Shown piece by piece: positions 1-5,232 of a stretch of DNA of 5,901 nucleotides. A program made the translations under genes and the position numbers. Position 1 is the stretch's first letter. Each line of letters opens with the position of its first letter. This stretch comes from a bacterium. GTDB lineage: Bacteria; JACRDZ01; JAJRWM01. Below the pieces are notes generated by a model that ran no database searches, was not told the DNA's origin, and worked only from the letters and a program-made list of their open reading frames with translations. Location of the stretch: assembly GCA_024276815.1 (NCBI GenBank), contig JAJRWM010000102.1:1-5901 (forward strand), written 5' to 3'.

Positions 1-575
1 ATGATGACACGCTTGGCGTTACGAAGGCGGCTTATGGTCATGATAAATAAAACAGTCAGACTTACGGCCATTAACGAGTGGTTCGCCCCGAGCAGCCCCC
101 AGGCTAAAAAGGCTGTCAGGAATTTTTTCGGCTCCGGACATTTCTCGTAAATCAGCAGCAGCAGGATCACTAAAGCAAAAGCGAGCGTATAAACCTCGGC
201 GTGGCTCGCCTGAATCCAGCTTGCCGGCAGCCAGGCGAAGATAAAACCGCCGGCCAGAGCGGTTGAGAGCCGGGCGTAGTTGCGCAAGAGCAGAAACAGC
301 AGCATGACGCTGATGCCTCCCCAAAGAGCGGACAGACAGTTGCCCCGAAAAGCGATCTGCCCCAGGGGCGCTTTCAGGGCCAGTTTGAGTATCAAGGTGT
401 AAAGCGGAAAACTGGGACTGTGAGCCAGACCTAAACTGTAACCGGCGCTAAGCAGCTCGCCGCCGTCACCCATGGCGAGCATTGGCTTTAAAGTATGGAG
501 GTACACGCCGAAAGACAACAGGGTTACCAGGGGCGCGAGGTGCTGAGTTGTCAAAAACCGGTTGTCAGCAGTCAA
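1..575 (-). CDS. DUF2723 / TMEM260-like polytopic membrane protein, N-terminal part (runs off left edge)
   Basis: The frame is open from a TTG at 575-573 to the window edge (191 codons, no stop). Family hallmarks in order are a first hydrophobic segment (about residues 13-29), then GDGGEL at 36-41, matching the D-x-G-E motif of the first outside loop, then HSPSFPLY at 52-59, matching the usual HPPGYPLY. NCLSALWGG follows at 79-87 and SHAEVYTL at 124-131, where the family normally has an A-E-V-Y-T-L motif. More membrane segments follow. DUF2723 proteins belong to the GT-C-like group, and the human member TMEM260 is a protein O-mannosyltransferase. Transfer of a sugar from a lipid-linked donor outside the membrane is therefore a reasonable inference, not something the sequence proves. 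The TTG start is chosen because GGAGGG lies six bases upstream and because the preceding stop directly abuts it. An ATG at residue 32 would delete the first membrane segment. The family assignment is strong; the substrate is unknown. Confidence 0.88.
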   Translation of the reverse strand, partial: MTADNRFLTTQHLAPLVTLLSFGVYLHTLKPMLAMGDGGELLSAGYSLGLAHSPSFPLYTLILKLALKAPLGQIAFRGNCLSALWGGISVMLLFLLLRNYARLSTALAGGFIFAWLPASWIQASHAEVYTLAFALVILLLLIYEKCPEPKKFLTAFLAWGLLGANHSLMAVSLTVLFIMTISRLRNAKRVI

Positions 576-953
576 TTACAACCCTCCGGGGGAAGCGTCT
601 TCTTTAGTGTTTTTTTGTCTTAAATTATAAAACTCCAGGGCTTTTTCAGGCTGCCCCTTGTAGGTGTATATTTGGGCCAGCGGCAGCCAGGTACGATTGT
701 TTCCGGGATCAACCCGGTAGGCTTTGCTTAAGAATTCCTCGGCCAGCTTGAATTTTTTGGTTTGCAGATAGGTATAGCCCAGAAAATAATTAAAGCGGAA
801 ACTGTCCGGCTGATATTTCAGGCCTGTCCGGTAGGCCGTGACAGCCTCTCTGTATTCTTTGTTGGTAGCGTGAATATTGCCCAGCAACTCATAGGCGGCC
901 CAGTGGTCCGGCCGTTTTTTCAGGCCTGCTTTCAAGTAGCGCAACGCTTGACT
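576..953 (-). pseudogene. Distal TPR segment of the upstream GT-C protein, separated by an in-frame TAA
   Basis: This stretch is in the same frame as the 2720-954 gene and begins immediately after that gene's TAA stop (956-954). It encodes 125 residues and ends with TAA at 578-576. It starts with the second half of a TPR (ALRYLKAGLKKRP) and continues with three more TPR units: one beginning at HWAAYELLGN with NKEYREAV, one beginning at FRFNYFLGYTY with KKFKLAEE, and one beginning at RTWLPLAQIYTYKG with PEKALEF. TPRs are helical protein-protein interaction repeats. A TTG at 944 could restart translation, but no good Shine-Dalgarno precedes it and it would begin in mid-helix. The best reading is the C-terminal end of one interrupted protein of about 714 codons. 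It may still be made if the stop is a sequencing error or is read through. The frame has no other disruption, so any mutation is likely recent. Confidence 0.8.
582..587 (-). promoter_or_regulatory. Strong ribosome binding site (GGAGGG) deciding the TTG start at 575
   Basis: On the minus strand GGAGGG is followed by the six bases TTGTAA and then TTG. The site lies inside the last codons (encoding Pro-Gly-Gly-Leu) of the upstream TPR reading frame, whose TAA stop (578-576) directly precedes the TTG. The arrangement suggests translational coupling between the TPR part and the DUF2723 gene. Confidence 0.75.
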
Positions 954-2720
954 TTACAGTTTCAAACGATGTAAAAGAGTGGCCATGGAGAAAAGTATCG
1001 TCGGGTCCGGTTTGCGCTTCAGGATTGAGTTGAACAGGGTTTCCGCCGCCGCTGTGTCTTTTTTGACGAAACTCAGGCCAGCGGAAAAAATCCGCGCCCG
1101 TAAATTATATTCACTGCCTTCAGTCGCCCGCCTGATTTCCAGTTCAATTTCGCGCAAATTATCTTTATGTCTCCATAAAAAGGACAAACCGTTGTCAGTT
1201 GGTTTGACCACTCGGTATTCATAACGATCAATAAGCCGGCGGAAACGGGGAATCCTCTTCAGATAAACCCGGGCGGCGTCATCCCAGAAAACCAGCGCCC
1301 ATTTTTTGGGCTCCGGTTCGTATTCGAGGGAAAACGGCATCTTTTCCTGGTAATCGACAATCAGGTAATCCGCTCCGTAATAATCGATCATCTGCTCAAC
1401 ATTATAGGCGGAGCGCCGGCGGAAGAGATCCTGGTAGAGCGAAGCCCGGCCATCCAGAAAGACCTTGCGTTCCGGAGACAAACGCCAGATGAGGTAGCCT
1501 CCCAGCTTGTAAGAGTTGAACATCCTCCCCCGGATGTTTTCCCGGATAACGAAATCGGCGGCTTTTCGCGGGATTTTGTCATACCGAACGCCCCAGCCGA
1601 ACCGGTATATTGGGTGCGGTCTGATCACGATTACCAGGCTGATAATCACCATGGCCAGGCCCACAACCTGAGTCACGAAGAATATTCTCCAGGGCGAATC
1701 GGCTATTTTCCTGACTGACAGACCCTGAAAGCTGTCCTCGATAAACGGAATGGTAAGAAAAGCCCAGTAAGGCACGCCCCGCCGGGCGCTGAGCAACAAA
1801 ACCGCGTAAAAACCATATAAAAGGATAGCTACCGGGCTGAGTTTTTTAACGCGTACAAACAACCAGAGACTGACCAGGGCAAAATAACCATATAACAGAT
1901 AGTGCCCGCTCAGGGGGAAGGGCAACCATTCAACCAGCTTCAAAAGAGGAATATCCTGCATTGAGCGCAGGGTGAACGGTAGCAGCAAGGTGTGATAACC
2001 ATAGGGATTAATTAAGGCCGCGGCGCCGGTGAGTAAGGAAATTAACAACCACTGGACAAGTTTTCCCCGCTCCAAAGCCTGCTCCGGACCCCACGATATA
2101 AAAGATAAAATCAACTCGCCCAGGAAAACCAGGGCCAGGAAAACCAGGCCGAAAACGCTGCCGGCGTGAATATTCGACCAGAAGACCATTATCAGGGGAA
2201 AGAGTAACAGCCACTTTCGCTGGCCCTCCCGCCAGCGGCGATAGGCCAGATAGTAAAGAGCCAGGAAGAGAAAACTGAACAGGTGCGGCCGAAGCAGCAA
2301 GCGAAAACGGCTGGCCAGAATCGCCACAAATAACAGCGGCATGGATATCCAGAAGTTGCGGCGGCTTTGCTCGTTGGAGAAATAGACGCCGGCGATAATC
2401 GCCAGAACCAGCTTCACTTTTATCAGAACCAGGCCAACGCTGCCCACTACCTGGTACAGCGAATAAAAAATCAGGCCGAACAGCCATTCGTGAGCTATCC
2501 AGCCGCTGTTTTTAATCGTGTAGGAAAAGGGATCTGTTTTGGGGAATCCCTGGTTCAGGACCAGTTGCCCGGTTTTTAAGTGTAACCAGAGGTCAAAACT
2601 GGCCAACTTGAAAAGGACCAGGCAAACCGTCGCCAGAATCAACATGCTGACTAAAAAAAACTTCGCGAACAGGTTAAGAGTCTGCTTGTCTGTCAAAGAT
2701 GATAAAAACCGGTTATTCAA
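954..2720 (-). CDS. GT-C-like multi-pass membrane protein with C-terminal TPR start (cut by in-frame stop)
   Basis: The product has 588 residues from the TTG at 2720; a second TTG at 2726 would add two. The first membrane segment (about 20-40) is followed by FDLWLHLKTG (42-51), FPKTDPFSYT (59-68) and W-x-x-HEWLFGLIFYSLY (74-89). This is the outside-loop signature of a family usually annotated as hypothetical or GT-C-like, with Asp43 the likely key acidic residue. Many membrane segments follow, with RPHLFSFLF (144-152), WSNIHAGS (182-189) and NPYGYH (238-243). From about residue 370 comes a soluble domain with MFNSYKLGGYLIW (400-412), VFLDGRASLYQD (420-431) and YLIVDY (452-457), typical of the family. 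From about 538 a TPR begins, and the second TPR is cut by TAA. Sugar transfer from a lipid-linked donor is inferred from fold resemblance only. The 2720 start is preferred because AAAGG lies six bases upstream, whereas it would touch a start at 2726. Confidence 0.85.
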   Translation of the reverse strand: MNNRFLSSLTDKQTLNLFAKFFLVSMLILATVCLVLFKLASFDLWLHLKTGQLVLNQGFPKTDPFSYTIKNSGWIAHEWLFGLIFYSLYQVVGSVGLVLIKVKLVLAIIAGVYFSNEQSRRNFWISMPLLFVAILASRFRLLLRPHLFSFLFLALYYLAYRRWREGQRKWLLLFPLIMVFWSNIHAGSVFGLVFLALVFLGELILSFISWGPEQALERGKLVQWLLISLLTGAAALINPYGYHTLLLPFTLRSMQDIPLLKLVEWLPFPLSGHYLLYGYFALVSLWLFVRVKKLSPVAILLYGFYAVLLLSARRGVPYWAFLTIPFIEDSFQGLSVRKIADSPWRIFFVTQVVGLAMVIISLVIVIRPHPIYRFGWGVRYDKIPRKAADFVIRENIRGRMFNSYKLGGYLIWRLSPERKVFLDGRASLYQDLFRRRSAYNVEQMIDYYGADYLIVDYQEKMPFSLEYEPEPKKWALVFWDDAARVYLKRIPRFRRLIDRYEYRVVKPTDNGLSFLWRHKDNLREIELEIRRATEGSEYNLRARIFSAGLSFVKKDTAAAETLFNSILKRKPDPTILFSMATLLHRLKL

Positions 2721-2722
2721 AA

Positions 2723-2809
2723 TCAACCTTTCTTTATTAGAGCAAATTGAAAGCCTTTAGCAAGGCTTGTGGAGGAACCTTTTTTTATTCCCCAAAAGAG
2801 TTCCCCCAT
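2723..2809 (-). CDS. Possible 28-residue leader peptide upstream of the GT-C/TPR gene
   Basis: ATG at 2809-2807 opens a 28-codon frame that ends with TGA at 2725-2723, overlapping the TTG at 2726. GGAGGG lies three bases upstream of the ATG (2818-2813), a strong but rather close Shine-Dalgarno. The peptide is short and basic, with a Lys-Lys pair near the middle and another at the end, and one Trp. I recognise no family. Both hairpins of this leader fall inside the frame, so its translation could control access to the downstream start. The frame could be a chance product of purine-rich sequence, hence the low confidence. Confidence 0.3.
   Translation of the reverse strand: MGELFWGIKKGSSTSLAKGFQFALIKKG
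2727..2735 (-). promoter_or_regulatory. Shine-Dalgarno-like purine run before the TTG start at 2720
   Basis: The minus strand reads AAAGAAAGG, then TTGATT, then TTG. Spacing of six bases from AAAGG fits the TTG at 2720 and leaves none for the TTG at 2726. The match to the anti-Shine-Dalgarno is moderate, well below that of the downstream DUF2723 gene. Confidence 0.5.
2751..2768 (-). promoter_or_regulatory. Perfect 7-bp hairpin in the leader of the GT-C/TPR gene
   Basis: On the minus strand AAGCCTT, loop GCTA, AAGGCTT forms a perfect seven-base-pair stem with a four-base loop. The following bases (TCAATTT) are only partly T-rich, so it is a poor intrinsic terminator. It sits about 30 bases before the start codon and may be a leader structure. 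Confidence 0.4.
2771..2807 (-). promoter_or_regulatory. Long hairpin in the leader of the GT-C/TPR gene
   Basis: On the minus strand GGGGGAAC (2807-2800) pairs with GTTCCTCC (2778-2771) over eight base pairs, one a G-U. Inside this, CTTTT can pair with AAAAG for five more pairs, with a single bulged T. No T-run follows, so termination is unlikely. The stem begins at the ATG of the possible 28-residue leader frame and could modulate its translation. Confidence 0.4.
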
Positions 2810-2844
2810 ACCCCCTCCATATCTATCGTGCGAGTTGTCCAAGC

Positions 2845-2872
2845 ACTAAAAATATAAATTGTTCTGCGTCAA
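2845..2872 (-). promoter_or_regulatory. Candidate sigma-70-type promoter for the GT-C/TPR gene
   Basis: TTGACG (2872-2867) matches the -35 consensus at five of six positions. After a 16-base AT-rich spacer, TTTAGT (2850-2845) matches the -10 consensus at four of six. It would start transcription near 2838 and give a leader of about 118 bases holding both hairpins. A better -10-like TATATT (2856-2851) lies too close to the -35 to be used with it. This is a prediction by eye. Confidence 0.3.
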
Positions 2873-2890
2873 AAACCTTGCGTATGATCG

Positions 2891-2918
2891 AAAAAAGCGC
2901 TAACGGAAGTTTCAGCAC
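2891..2918 (-). terminator. Possible weak intrinsic terminator after the YfhO-family gene
   Basis: On the minus strand GTGCT (2918-2914) can pair with AGCGC (2901-2897), five pairs including one U-G, with a 12-base loop, followed directly by six T (2896-2891). It lies about 40 bases past the YfhO stop and just before the candidate promoter. The stem is short, so termination would be partial at most. Confidence 0.3.
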
Positions 2919-2957
2919 ATCACCAAACATTGAAATGATGAAATTCTCAATATCAGT

Positions 2958-5168
2958 TCAAGTTGTTTTTTTTACAAGACTGGTTATCAACAAGCCCCCA
3001 ATGGCCGCCAGGGCTATTGTACTCCATATTTGCCCCAATTTGTATGAAAATGGCTCATAAACAAAAGTTACTTCATGTTCTCCGGGCGTTAGATAAATAC
3101 CGCGAAATATTCCGTTGGTACGCATTATCGGCAGCTCTTGCCCGGCCGAAAACACCCGCCAGCCGGGGAAAAATGTCTCGTTCAGAACCAGAATCCCGGG
3201 CTTGTCAAGCTTGGCTTTAACCGTGATCTTCTCATCCTCAAACATGGTAATCTCGGCCGGTTCGATTTGTTTGTCAATAAAAGCTTGCGCCGGCAGGACT
3301 TCACTGGTCGAAATGATCGCTGTGCGGTTAAGCTCAGTAGCCTTGCTGATGAATTTCGGTATAAACCCGCTTTCAAAGACCAGGTATTGCCAGTTGTAGG
3401 CGATAAAAGCTCGCGGAAAAGAGGCCGGATTCCGGTAAACATTAAACTTAGCTTCCTCGTTTCGCTGGAGTAGCGGCAAAGGCATCCGGTTCGCGCTGAG
3501 AATTAAATCGGTCGAGGTCAGCGGCAGCAAAAGGTTTGAGGGAACATCGCGGATAAACTCCAGGTAACTGGTTGACGCCAGATGATGATAGCCCTTTAAA
3601 TGGGAAAGATTGAAAATCAGACCGAAGTTATCCGGGAAACGGTCGGGGCGGTTACCGGGCGGCATAATCGTCTCCCGGAGCGGGATTGTGCCGGCGATGA
3701 GAACTCTCGGTGGAAATTTCCTCTCCGCTAAAGGTTTTAACGAAGGAGCGATTGTTTCAAAAGCGAATATTTTATCAGGACCGACCGGCGGCCAGTTGCC
3801 GAAATTGAAGATCAGAAACAAATCGGCGATCATGACCAGTGCGGCAATAGCAATCAGGCGTTGATAGCCAAGGCGTTTTTTGAAATAAAACAAGCAGGAT
3901 GTCCCGCTGACAACAACCCAGATCGTGTTGGTTAAAACCGCGTCTCTCAACTGGCCGCCGATGAGCAACGAAACCAGCCCCACTATTCCCATAAAAAGAA
4001 GCAGGAAAGTCAAAATAAAGCGGTACGCCCGTTGTCTGCGAACCGAAAAAACCGGCCGGCGGGACAGGTTGTCAACCCCCATCGCGACCAGGGTAATCAG
4101 GCAAAAAAGATAAAGATAAACGTAACGGAAAGGCGTTCTGAAGGAGTTGAAACCCGGGATTATGGTATAGATCAATTTGTGCAGACCGAAGGGCGAATAC
4201 TTGCCCAACGTTACCAGCAAGACCAAGGAAGCCAGGCCGGCGAAGTAATAAACTTCCCGGCGGCGGGGCAGGAACAGAAGGAAGAGAAACGGGGTTATCC
4301 CGATGTAGCCTTCCCAGCCCAGGCCAAAATATTTTTTGAACACATAGGGCAGCCGGGGCAAGAAATAGGCGGTCAGGCTGCTTGGCGAGAGCGAGAATTG
4401 AGTGGCGTAATCATAACTGACACCGCCGGAACGGGCGGAAAACCGCGTGAGTTCATAGGTGGGCAGAAACTGGCAAAAACTCAAAACAGTTCCCAGGGCG
4501 AACCCCAGCGCCAAAAGTAATAAAACGGACTTGAGCTTCCCCCCCCTGCTTAAACTGAGCCGGAAAATCAGGTAGGTGATGGCGAGCAGGCTGATGCCAT
4601 AGATGATTTGCGGATTGCCGGCCAGGATCGAGACACCGAAGCTGAGCGCCAGACCGCAAACGCTGAGTGTGGAAGTCTCCTTGATGACTGAATCAATAAA
4701 GTAAAAGATCAGCGGCAGGTAGACATAGCTGGAGAGAATATCGGGATGAATTACCTCGCGAAAAACGAAACCGTTAAATAAAAAAAGGATACTGCCAATC
4801 AGACAGGCCGGTTGCTTGAGTTTTAAATTTCGTAGATACAGGTACATGAAAAGACCGGCCAGCCAGGAATGAAGAGCGATAAACCAGGATAAAGCTCTGG
4901 GGAAGGACATGACCCGGAAAAGGATGTTAAAGGGGTAAAAATAGGTCATCGACATAGCCAGAAAAGGGGAGCCGGAGTAAATACCGTCGCTCCACAAAGG
5001 GACGCGCCCCTGCCAGAACGCCTGTTTGGCAAAGGCTTTAAAGGGGAAAAAGTACTGCATGAGGTCATCGGAAAAAAAGCTTTGCCTGAAAAAGATGATC
5101 CGATAGTGGTATAAAAGAGGTATGACCGTCAGCGGAAGCAGTACTTTCAAGAGTGGGTATTTTTTCAT
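2958..5168 (-). CDS. YfhO-family polytopic membrane protein (GT-C-like)
   Basis: This complete 736-residue protein starts at ATG 5168 and stops at TGA. After an N-terminal membrane segment (about 5-27) come the first outside loop FSDDLMQYFFPFK (32-44, acidic pair Asp34/Asp35, Gln38), PLWSDGIYSGSPFLA (57-71) and YPFN (78-81), the classic YfhO N-terminal pattern. Further family marks are AGNPQ (183-187), QFLPTYEL (233-240), GYIGITPF (287-294) and FRTPFRY (343-349). The C-terminal outside domain ends with FFPGW (666-670) and PGEHEVTF (695-702), then a last membrane segment and a basic tail. About a dozen membrane helices are expected. In Bacillus subtilis, YfhO acts with CsbB and GtcA to add GlcNAc to lipoteichoic acid outside the cell. 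Here neither partner is visible, so donor and acceptor are unknown. The protein is shorter than B. subtilis YfhO (about 860 residues), but no domain looks missing. The Shine-Dalgarno is weak: GGA eight bases before the ATG. Confidence 0.9.
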   Translation of the reverse strand: MKKYPLLKVLLPLTVIPLLYHYRIIFFRQSFFSDDLMQYFFPFKAFAKQAFWQGRVPLWSDGIYSGSPFLAMSMTYFYPFNILFRVMSFPRALSWFIALHSWLAGLFMYLYLRNLKLKQPACLIGSILFLFNGFVFREVIHPDILSSYVYLPLIFYFIDSVIKETSTLSVCGLALSFGVSILAGNPQIIYGISLLAITYLIFRLSLSRGGKLKSVLLLLALGFALGTVLSFCQFLPTYELTRFSARSGGVSYDYATQFSLSPSSLTAYFLPRLPYVFKKYFGLGWEGYIGITPFLFLLFLPRRREVYYFAGLASLVLLVTLGKYSPFGLHKLIYTIIPGFNSFRTPFRYVYLYLFCLITLVAMGVDNLSRRPVFSVRRQRAYRFILTFLLLFMGIVGLVSLLIGGQLRDAVLTNTIWVVVSGTSCLFYFKKRLGYQRLIAIAALVMIADLFLIFNFGNWPPVGPDKIFAFETIAPSLKPLAERKFPPRVLIAGTIPLRETIMPPGNRPDRFPDNFGLIFNLSHLKGYHHLASTSYLEFIRDVPSNLLLPLTSTDLILSANRMPLPLLQRNEEAKFNVYRNPASFPRAFIAYNWQYLVFESGFIPKFISKATELNRTAIISTSEVLPAQAFIDKQIEPAEITMFEDEKITVKAKLDKPGILVLNETFFPGWRVFSAGQELPIMRTNGIFRGIYLTPGEHEVTFVYEPFSYKLGQIWSTIALAAIGGLLITSLVKKTT

Positions 5169-5190
5169 TTAATTAATCCAGCCCGTTTTG

Positions 5191-5230
5191 ATTCTGCCGC
5201 CAGAATACCCCGTCCGCAAACGGGCGGGGT
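5191..5230 (-). promoter_or_regulatory. Two adjacent hairpins between the first gene and the YfhO-family gene
   Basis: Directly after the upstream stop, ACCCCGCCCG (5230-5221) pairs with CGGACGGGGT (5216-5207) around loop TTTG, ten positions with one C-A mismatch. Right behind it, ATTCTG (5206-5201) and CAGAAT (5196-5191) form a perfect six-base-pair stem with loop GCGG. Neither is followed by a T-run, so these may be 3'-end protection, a processing site or a weak attenuator instead of a standard terminator. Read on the plus strand, the GC-rich stem becomes fully paired, because the mismatch turns into a U-G pair. Confidence 0.5.
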
Positions 5231-5232
5231 CA

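Noticed and set aside
19-324. A 101-codon minus-strand frame at the left end
   Set aside because: It is out of frame with the DUF2723 reading, which runs open through the same stretch with strong motifs.
942-944. TTG as a genuine start for an independent TPR gene
   Set aside because: There is no convincing Shine-Dalgarno, and starting here would drop the first part of a TPR that aligns well across the preceding stop. The split-protein reading explains more.
2008-2487. A 159-codon minus-strand frame
   Set aside because: It overlaps the GT-C/TPR gene in another frame and gives a Pro/Gly/Ala/Ser-rich sequence without family motifs, while the overlapped frame shows clear family motifs throughout.
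2727-2957. A CRISPR array, tRNA or insertion-sequence end in the largest gap
   Set aside because: No regular direct repeats, cloverleaf pattern, transposase fragment or terminal inverted repeats with target duplication were seen.
2958-2960. Readthrough of the YfhO TGA stop
   Set aside because: The protein ends with a typical last membrane segment and basic tail. The 44 following codons do not resemble any extension known to me in the family.
4032-4520. A 162-codon open frame on the plus strand
   Set aside because: It lies wholly inside the well-supported YfhO gene on the other strand. Its product is a polar, glutamine- and arginine-rich sequence with no recognisable motif, as expected of an antisense shadow.
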